The notes below the pieces were generated by a model. It worked only from the letters and a program-made list of their open reading frames with translations. It searched no databases and was not told where the DNA came from. From positions 1 to 7,247 of the forward strand of contig JAMOPZ010000423.1 in NCBI GenBank assembly GCA_027064245.1: a DNA stretch of 7,247 nt, read 5' to 3'. The translations under genes and the position numbers were made by a program. Below are positions 1 through 5,460 of the stretch, piece after piece. The stretch comes from Campylobacterales bacterium (GTDB taxonomy: Bacteria; Campylobacterota; Campylobacteria; Campylobacterales; Arcobacteraceae). Position 1 is the stretch's first letter; each line of letters starts with the position of its first letter.

Positions 1-2485
1 AGAAAAATCCATTTTTATCTATAAGAAGCATATCTTTTGCTCGTTTATTATGTGATTGTATCTTTGCACTGTTTATCTCAATATTAAAATCATCTAAAAT
101 CTTTGCTATATAACTAAAAAGCCCTTTTTGATCTTTTACATCTATTTTTAACATAGCTAATTCATCTGTATGGTTACAGTTTATCTCTATTTCACTTCTA
201 TTTATAAATGGTTTTTTTATCTTAATATCTTTTGTCATATCAAAAGCTTCATTTATAATATATTCTATAAATGATATATCATCTTGATTTGCTTTTTCAT
301 CAAACTCTATTTCAAAAAACTTTTTATCATCAAAAAGCATATATATTCCTAATTTATTAATATTAAAAAAATTTAATTTACCCAATAAAAAACCTAAATT
401 AAGTGGTATTTTTCTTATAATACTAATCTTTAAATTTGTATCGTTATATATCTTGTATGTCCAATTGTTTGTCTCTTTTGCCCGTATAGATATCTTAATT
501 ATATCTAATGCTTTGTATTTTAAAAATATTTGATTTGATTTTATACCTAAAATCTTTTTTTGCAATACTCTTTTTTGTTCTATAAATAGTTTATTTGATT
601 TAATTGTATTTTCTTTTGATGTTCGTCTTTTACTTACTGTTAAAAGCTCTACATTGTCATAAGCAGGTAATGTTTGAAGATATAACTCTTTTAATAGTGA
701 AGATGTTGAACTTTTATAAAACTTACTATCTACAGAATTAATATCTGCATATGTTAAAACTATTAAAATATCTAATAACTCTTTAGATGGTATCATACCA
801 CTAAAAGATAATATTGTATTTTGCTCATAGATATCTTCTGTTTGGGCAACTTTACTCATAATATTATGATATTTTATAATAATAAAAACATTTTGTATTA
901 TATAATCTTCTATATACAATGAACTAATAAATTTTTTAAATAACTTAGCCCCTGCTATATGATGATCTTTACTTCTACCTTTACCAATATCATGAAATAA
1001 TACTGCTAATCGTAAAATTATTTTTTGTTTTATAGTTAGATTATCAAAGATATTTTTTATAAAAACATCACCTATATTATCTATAAAATACAAAGCATTT
1101 ATTATATGTATATCTACAGGATGCTTATGGTATCCATCAAATTGAGGTTGATTAATAACTTTTTTAAATATAGGAATAATTTGCTGTAAAAGCATAGATT
1201 TATAAAGAAGATCTATTAACAAATAAAGATTCTCTTTTTGTAATATTAATGATATAAGATTTCTTATATTTTGTGTTTGTTTTTGAGATACAATAGTTTT
1301 TGAAGCATAATATATATATGAGATATCAAACTCTTTAATACTATTTGGTAATAGCAAAATCTCTTTTAAAAAACTACTTAGTTTTTTTGGAGAATTGTAA
1401 TATGAACTATATACTTTATTGTTACAAATATATATATTTTTTTCAATTCTTTTTTTAAATAATAAAGATATATTTTGTTTTTCAAATATATATATTCTAG
1501 TAATTTTTTTTATCATAATAGCTGTAAAAAAATGAATATTATGCAATGCTTCAAAAATTTTTGAACTACATAATCGTTCTGCTGGTATTTTATTTTTAGA
1601 TATAAATCCTAGTTTTTTACTAAGTTCTGGCAGTAATTCAAACAAAACTGTATCTTGCTTTTTCTTTGATATTAAATGTAAAGCATTACGGATTTTAAAA
1701 ATATACTCAAGTGATGTCCTATACTTCTTATATTCTATGTCATTAAATAATACTCCTATTAATTCTTTATTATTAGATATATCAAATGATATTGTAGCTA
1801 ACCAAAACAGTGTATTTGATTCTCTCATACCTCCATAACCATCTTTTATATTTGGTTGCATATTTAATGGATATTTTTCAAGTCGTTTTTTATGTTCTAT
1901 TAGTTTTTCTAATACAAATTCTTTCTTATTATACTCTTTAATAGTTTGCAAAGATATATTAAATTTATACCAAAGATGCTTTGATCCATAGATTAATCTT
2001 GATTCAAGTATTGCAGTTTTTATTGTAATATCACTATTGACACTATTATTAATATCATCTAATGTATGTACCCTACTTCCTAATTTTAATCCACTATCCC
2101 AAGAAAGTATCATAAACTCTTCTATTATTGGTGTTATATTAAATCCGCTTACATTTTCATACAATAGCATAATATCAATATCACTATATACACATAATTG
2201 TTCTCTTCCATAACTACCAAGTGCTACAATAATAATAGGGATAGAATTACTTATTGGGATATAAATACCAAAGTGTTTTCTAAGTATATATTGATAAATT
2301 ATTTTTATAAATTTATCAATCATTTTTGTATGTTTTACAAAAAAATCTTTTCCACTAGTTTGCTCAAAAATCTCATCCAAAGAGTTTAAATATTCTTTAA
2401 CTCTTATTTTAATAACTTTTGCTACTTCAAAATCACTAGCACCTTTTTGCATTAATTCTTCTATTTTCATATTTAATTCTGTCAT
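1..2485 (-). CDS. glnD: Bifunctional [protein-PII] uridylyltransferase / uridylyl-removing enzyme GlnD (3' end beyond window)
   Basis: In the GlnD family this cytoplasmic nitrogen sensor uridylylates PII protein when glutamine is low and removes UMP when glutamine is high. The frame is open for 828 codons without a stop or frameshift. Residues 90-104 carry the nucleotidyltransferase signature (GSYGREQ, then the metal-binding pair Asp102/Asp104). A helical region follows (PNIKDGYGGMRE, 211-222). The HD phosphohydrolase domain spans about 450-590, with HKHPVDIH (453-460), His498-Asp499, GKGR (501-504), DHH (507-509) and YADIN (579-583). The C-terminus holds a degenerate ACT-like part (about 675-735) and a clearer ACT domain (775-828). 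Length is near the family norm (830-890), so few residues should be missing. The ATG at 2485 is the first start after an in-frame stop; no Shine-Dalgarno precedes it. The segment between the catalytic domains is extremely AT-rich. Glutamine sensing by the ACT domains is family knowledge, not visible here. Confidence 0.88.
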   Translation of the reverse strand, partial: MTELNMKIEELMQKGASDFEVAKVIKIRVKEYLNSLDEIFEQTSGKDFFVKHTKMIDKFIKIIYQYILRKHFGIYIPISNSIPIIIVALGSYGREQLCVYSDIDIMLLYENVSGFNITPIIEEFMILSWDSGLKLGSRVHTLDDINNSVNSDITIKTAILESRLIYGSKHLWYKFNISLQTIKEYNKKEFVLEKLIEHKKRLEKYPLNMQPNIKDGYGGMRESNTLFWLATISFDISNNKELIGVLFNDIEYKKYRTSLEYIFKIRNALHLISKKKQDTVLFELLPELSKKLGFISKNKIPAERLCSSKIFEALHNIHFFTAIMIKKITRIYIFEKQNISLLFKKRIEKNIYICNNKVYSSYYNSPKKLSSFLKEILLLPNSIKEFDISYIYYASKTIVSQKQTQNIRNLISLILQKENLYLLIDLLYKSMLLQQIIPIFKKVINQPQFDGYHKHPVDIHIINALYFIDNIGDVFIKNIFDNLTIKQKIILRLAVLFHDIGKGRSKDHHIAGAKLFKKFISSLYIEDYIIQNVFIIIKYHNIMSKVAQTEDIYEQNTILSFSGMIPSKELLDILIVLTYADINSVDSKFYKSSTSSLLKELYLQTLPAYDNVELLTVSKRRTSKENTIKSNKLFIEQKRVLQKKILGIKSNQIFLKYKALDIIKISIRAKETNNWTYKIYNDTNLKISIIRKIPLNLGFLLGKLNFFNINKLGIYMLFDDKKFFEIEFDEKANQDDISFIEYIINEAFDMTKDIKIKKPFINRSEIEINCNHTDELAMLKIDVKDQKGLFSYIAKILDDFNIEINSAKIQSHNKRAKDMLLIDKNGFF

Positions 2486-2491
2486 AATAGC

Positions 2492-2502
2492 ATTATATTA
2501 TA
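2492..2502 (-). promoter_or_regulatory. Putative glnD promoter: two overlapping TATAAT -10 boxes in the glnD-recR spacer
   Basis: On the minus strand two perfect TATAAT hexamers share one base (2502-2497 and 2497-2492), ending only 6-11 bases before the glnD ATG. No TTGACA-like -35 is present at 17-18 bases, which is common in Campylobacterota. A transcript starting 6-7 bases after either box would be leaderless or carry only a few leader bases, consistent with the missing Shine-Dalgarno. The 68-base spacer must also hold the recR promoter on the other strand; TATATT at 2494-2499 and TTTAAT at 2531-2536 are weak candidates. I see no obvious operator for a nitrogen regulator. In DNA this AT-rich, TATAAT also occurs by chance. 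Confidence 0.45.
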
Positions 2503-2553
2503 TATAGACTAAAAATCAGTAATACTTAAGTTTAATAACGGTAAATTACATTT

Positions 2554-3126
2554 ATGAATAAAGGGTTAGAAAAATTTAATGATCTTGTTGAGGCTTTTGA
2601 GATGCTTCCTACTATTGGAAAAAAATCTGCTATTAGATTAGCATATCATATAGTAACACAAAATAGTTATGTAGGTATGAAATTATCTCATAGTATAGAA
2701 ACTGCTATTAAAGGTATAACATTTTGCAAAGAGTGTTTTGCTATGAGTGAAAGTGAAGTATGTGAGATATGCTTAGACTATGATAGAGATAATACAACTT
2801 TAGCTATAGTACAAAGTGCAAAAGATATATTCAATATAGAAGAATCACGCCAATTTAATGGAAAATATTTTGTAATAGAAACTTTAGATGATACAATTAT
2901 AGACAATCTAATTAAAGTGATAAAAAAAAGAGAGATCAAAAATATACTTTTTGCTATAACACCTAGCTTGGCAAATGATGCTTTTATCTTATATATAGAG
3001 GATAGATTAAAAGAGTTTAATATATCTTTTACAAAAATAGCACAAGGTGTACCAACAGGGGTAAGCTTGGAAAATATTGATCTACTTTCACTATCTAAAG
3101 CTATTGATGGTCAAGTTACTATTTAA
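2554..3126 (+). CDS. recR: Recombination mediator protein RecR
   Basis: RecR acts with RecO, and in some bacteria RecF, to load RecA on SSB-coated single-stranded DNA at gaps during recombinational repair. The 190-residue product has the expected order: an N-terminal helix-hairpin-helix DNA-binding motif (LPTIGKKSAIRLAYHI, 18-33), a four-cysteine zinc finger (Cys58, Cys61, Cys70, Cys73), a Toprim-like region (about 80-165), and the conserved C-terminal block KIAQGVPTGVSLENID (161-176). It is shorter than the roughly 200 residues of E. coli RecR, as in Helicobacter and Campylobacter. The Toprim region is degenerate: where typical RecR has a T-x-E-G-E-A-T stretch, this protein has TPSLANDAF (136-144). 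The ATG at 2554 fits the usual N-terminus, although the upstream ribosome site is weak (a GG at 2540-2541). It is divergent from glnD and separated from sucC by 135 bases, so probably monocistronic. I find no convincing terminator after it. Confidence 0.93.
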   Translation: MNKGLEKFNDLVEAFEMLPTIGKKSAIRLAYHIVTQNSYVGMKLSHSIETAIKGITFCKECFAMSESEVCEICLDYDRDNTTLAIVQSAKDIFNIEESRQFNGKYFVIETLDDTIIDNLIKVIKKREIKNILFAITPSLANDAFILYIEDRLKEFNISFTKIAQGVPTGVSLENIDLLSLSKAIDGQVTI

Positions 3127-3220
3127 ATAAGTACCTATATCTTATAAGTGTGTAAAAACTAAACATTTTTTTATATCATTTTTAAAATATCTCTATTTCT
3201 AATAAAATTTAATCCTAGTG

Positions 3221-3229
3221 TGTTACAAT
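3221..3229 (+). promoter_or_regulatory. Putative sucCD promoter (extended -10, TGtTACAAT)
   Basis: In the 135-base gap between recR and sucC, TACAAT at 3224-3229 is preceded by TG at 3221-3222, giving an extended -10 element about 33 bases before the sucC ATG. No good -35 is seen (AATAAA at 3201-3206 is the correctly spaced hexamer); the upstream DNA is a run of A/T tracts, as is usual in Campylobacterota promoters. This is the best promoter candidate for the sucCD operon. No regulator site was recognised. Confidence 0.45.
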
Positions 3230-3251
3230 AAGTAAATCAAAAAAATTTAAT

Positions 3252-3258
3252 AGGGGAA
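3252..3258 (+). promoter_or_regulatory. Ribosome binding site of sucC
   Basis: AGGGGAA(G) lies just upstream of the sucC ATG and is one of the strongest Shine-Dalgarno sequences in the window. It supports the ATG at 3262 and fits an abundantly translated TCA-cycle enzyme. It contrasts with glnD and recR, which lack a clear site. Confidence 0.7.
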
Positions 3259-3261
3259 GAT

Positions 3262-4434
3262 ATGAATATTCATGAATATCAAGCGAAACAGATTTTTGCT
3301 AAATACAATGTACCAACACCAAGAGGTATCATAGCTAATACACCTGAAGAGGCTGTAGAAAATGCTAAAAAGTTAGGTGGAAATATTTGGGTTGTTAAAG
3401 CTCAAATTCACGCAGGAGGAAGAGGACTAGGAGGTGGAGTAAAACTTGCTAAATCTTTAGATGAAGTAAAAACTCTAGCTGATGAGATTTTAGGTATGAC
3501 TCTAGTTACTCACCAAACAGGACCTGAAGGTAAACTTGTACAAAAAGTTTATATTGAAGAGGGTGCTGATATTAAAGATGAATTATATCTATCAGTTGTA
3601 TTAGATAGAGCAGCTGAGATGCCAATAATTATGGCTTCTACTGAAGGTGGTATGGATATAGAAACAGTTGCTGAAAAAACTCCAGAAAAAATTATCAAAG
3701 TTGCTGTTGATCCTGCATTTGGTTTTCAAGGATATCATGGTAGAGAACTAGTATTTGGACTAGGTATCACAGATAAAGCAGAACAAGCTAAAATGATTAA
3801 ATTTGCAAAAGCATTATATACAGTTTATATGGAAAATGATGCAGAGATGATAGAGATAAATCCTCTTATAAAAACAGGTAGTGGTGATTTTATAGCTCTT
3901 GATGGTAAGATGGGATTTGATGATTCAGCTTTAGGAAGACATCCAGATATTGAAGCTATGAGAGATATCACAGAAGAGGATGAAGATGAGAGAGAAGCTA
4001 GTCAATATGGTCTTTCTTATATCGCTTTAGATGGTGAAATTGGTTGTATGGTAAATGGTGCTGGTCTTGCTATGGGTACTATGGATACTATTAATTATAT
4101 GGGTGGAACACCTGCAAACTTTTTAGATGTTGGTGGAAGTGCAAATGCACAAACTGTTGCAAAAGGTTTTGAGATAATTCTTAAAAATCCAAAAGTAAAA
4201 GCTATTTTTGTAAATATCTTTGGTGGAATTGTAAGATGTGATAGAATTGCAAATGGTATTTTAGAAGCTACAAAATTAGTAGATGTTCATGTACCTGTTG
4301 TTGTAAGACTTGATGGTACAAATGCACAAGAAGCTGCTGTAATCTTAGATCAAGCAGGTATCGCAAATGTTATTAGTGCAACAGATTTAGGTGATGGTGC
4401 AAAAAAAGCAGTTGAAGCTGCTGCTGCTCAATAA
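3262..4434 (+). CDS. sucC: Succinate--CoA ligase (ADP-forming) subunit beta
   Basis: SucC is the nucleotide- and succinate-binding beta subunit of succinyl-CoA synthetase, which interconverts succinyl-CoA and succinate while making or using ATP in the TCA cycle. It is cytoplasmic and pairs with SucD. The product is 390 residues (E. coli 388) and aligns by eye end to end. The ATP-grasp domain starts with MNIHEYQAKQ. It has the ATP-binding lysine in WVVKAQ (Lys46), the glycine loop GGRGLGGGVK (52-61), EINPL (Asn200) and LDGK (Asp214) for Mg. The ligase domain contains NGAGLAMGTMD (265-275), NFLDVGG (286-292) and GGIVRCD (321-327). An acidic run (EEDEDERE, 238-245) lies between them. sucD starts 13 bases after the stop, so the two are cotranscribed. 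Base composition is clearly less AT-rich than glnD, as expected for a conserved, highly expressed gene. ADP specificity is the family default, not proven here. Confidence 0.97.
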   Translation: MNIHEYQAKQIFAKYNVPTPRGIIANTPEEAVENAKKLGGNIWVVKAQIHAGGRGLGGGVKLAKSLDEVKTLADEILGMTLVTHQTGPEGKLVQKVYIEEGADIKDELYLSVVLDRAAEMPIIMASTEGGMDIETVAEKTPEKIIKVAVDPAFGFQGYHGRELVFGLGITDKAEQAKMIKFAKALYTVYMENDAEMIEINPLIKTGSGDFIALDGKMGFDDSALGRHPDIEAMRDITEEDEDEREASQYGLSYIALDGEIGCMVNGAGLAMGTMDTINYMGGTPANFLDVGGSANAQTVAKGFEIILKNPKVKAIFVNIFGGIVRCDRIANGILEATKLVDVHVPVVVRLDGTNAQEAAVILDQAGIANVISATDLGDGAKKAVEAAAAQ

Positions 4435-4447
4435 GGAGAAAAAATAG

Positions 4448-5320
4448 ATGTCAATTTTAATAAACAAAGATACAAAAGTTATAGTTCAAGGTTTCACAGG
4501 TAAAGAGGGAACTTTTCATGCTGAACAATGTTTAGCGTATGGAACAAATATTGTAGGTGGAGTTACACCAAACAAAGGTGGTCAAGAGCATCTTGGGAAA
4601 CCTGTATTTAATACTGTAAAAGAAGCTGTAGCAAATACAGGAGCAACAGTATCTATGATATTTGTTCCACCTGCTTTTGTTGGAGATGCAGTTATGGAAG
4701 CAGCTATGGCTGGTATTGAACTTGCAGTTATTATCACTGAAGGTGCACCAGTACGAGATATGCAAGCTGCGAAAGCATGTGCTGTAAAAATGGGAATGAA
4801 AACTATAGGACCAAACTGTCCAGGAATCATTACAGCTGAAGAATGTAAAATAGGTATTATGCCTGGAGCTATCTTTAAAAAAGGAAATGTAGGACTTATA
4901 TCTAAATCTGGAACATTAACATACGAAGGTGCAAATCAAGTATGTAATGAAGGTTTTGGTATTACAACTGCTGTTGGTATTGGTGGAGATCCTATAATTG
5001 GACTTTCATATAAACAACTATTACCAATGTTTGAAGCAGATCCTGAAACTGAAGCTATTGTAATGATAGGTGAAATTGGTGGAGATCTAGAAATTCAAGC
5101 TGCTAAGCTTATAAAAGAACAAATCACTAAACCAGTTGTTGCATTTATAGCAGGTCAAACTGCACCTAAGGGAAAAAGAATGGGTCATGCTGGAGCAATT
5201 ATTTCAGGAAGTGCTGGAACAGCAAAAGAAAAAATGGATGCATTAGAAGCTGCTGGAGTTAAAGTAGTTATAAGTCCAGCTGAAATTGGTAAAGCTGTAA
5301 AAGAAGTTTTATCTAAATAA
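4448..5320 (+). CDS. sucD: Succinate--CoA ligase (ADP-forming) subunit alpha
   Basis: SucD is the CoA-binding alpha subunit of succinyl-CoA synthetase and carries the histidine phosphorylated during catalysis. The 290-residue product matches the family's usual length (E. coli 289). The N-terminal Rossmann-type CoA-binding domain includes QGFTGKEGTFHAEQ (14-27) and GGVTPNKGGQ (37-46). GPNCPGI (121-127) and ISKSGTLTYE (151-160) follow. The glutamate of GEIGGDLE (208-215) precedes the active-site loop GHAGAII (246-252), with the phosphohistidine at His247. The ATG at 4448 is supported by an AAGGAGAA ribosome site at 4433-4440 that overlaps the sucC stop codon, which suggests coupled, roughly equal synthesis of the two subunits. 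Large open frames antisense to this gene are coincidental shadows. A hairpin 4 bases after the stop probably marks the operon's end. Confidence 0.97.
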   Translation: MSILINKDTKVIVQGFTGKEGTFHAEQCLAYGTNIVGGVTPNKGGQEHLGKPVFNTVKEAVANTGATVSMIFVPPAFVGDAVMEAAMAGIELAVIITEGAPVRDMQAAKACAVKMGMKTIGPNCPGIITAEECKIGIMPGAIFKKGNVGLISKSGTLTYEGANQVCNEGFGITTAVGIGGDPIIGLSYKQLLPMFEADPETEAIVMIGEIGGDLEIQAAKLIKEQITKPVVAFIAGQTAPKGKRMGHAGAIISGSAGTAKEKMDALEAAGVKVVISPAEIGKAVKEVLSK

Positions 5321-5324
5321 TTTT

Positions 5325-5352
5325 TTATAGACTTGAATTTTCAAGTCTATAA
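5325..5352 (+). terminator. Hairpin at the 3' end of sucCD (possible terminator or 3' stabiliser)
   Basis: A perfect 13-bp inverted repeat (arms 5325-5337 and 5340-5352, core ATAGACTTGAA) with only two bases between the arms begins 4 bases after the sucD stop. This is much stronger than other dyads in the intergenic DNA. It is not followed by a U tract on the plus strand; the T run (5321-5326) lies before the stem. It therefore departs from a textbook intrinsic terminator, and its function is inferred from position. Confidence 0.55.
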
Positions 5353-5428
5353 CAATAACTTTCAATATAATCTATTTAAAAAAATATCAATATTAATATC
5401 TCACGGGTATTATTTATCATTTTTATAG

Positions 5429-5453
5429 TATAATCATTTTTATTTTATAGGAG
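5429..5453 (+). promoter_or_regulatory. Putative dnaX -10 box (TATAAT) and ribosome binding site (AGGAG)
   Basis: TATAAT at 5429-5434 lies 26 bases before the dnaX ATG, and AGGAG at 5449-5453 lies 7 bases before it, a good spacing for translation. No -35 hexamer is visible. A second TATAAT at 5366-5371 is a less likely alternative start, giving a leader of about 80 bases. The ribosome site firmly supports the ATG at 5461. Confidence 0.5.
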
Positions 5454-5460
5454 TTTACAT

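Noticed and set aside
2198..2389. A 63-codon plus-strand open frame
   Set aside because: It lies wholly antisense to glnD, whose minus-strand frame has clear nucleotidyltransferase motifs in the same interval. It has no ribosome site or recognisable domain.
2524..2531. Palindrome ACTTAAGT in the glnD-recR spacer as an operator
   Set aside because: Eight bases with no second copy or flanking symmetry; short AT palindromes are frequent here.
3127..3145. Weak hairpin after recR (ATAAG / CTTAT, 9-base loop) as a terminator
   Set aside because: The stem is only 5 bp, mostly A-T, and the T run at 3166-3172 is too far away. This is expected by chance in such DNA.
4532..4830. Two overlapping minus-strand open frames
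   Set aside because: They are antisense shadows of sucD, which matches its family along its whole length. Their Cys/Ser/Ile-rich composition is what the complementary frames of such a gene give.
5390..5399. Palindrome ATATTAATAT upstream of dnaX
   Set aside because: It is made only of A and T in an AT-rich spacer and matches no regulator site known to me.
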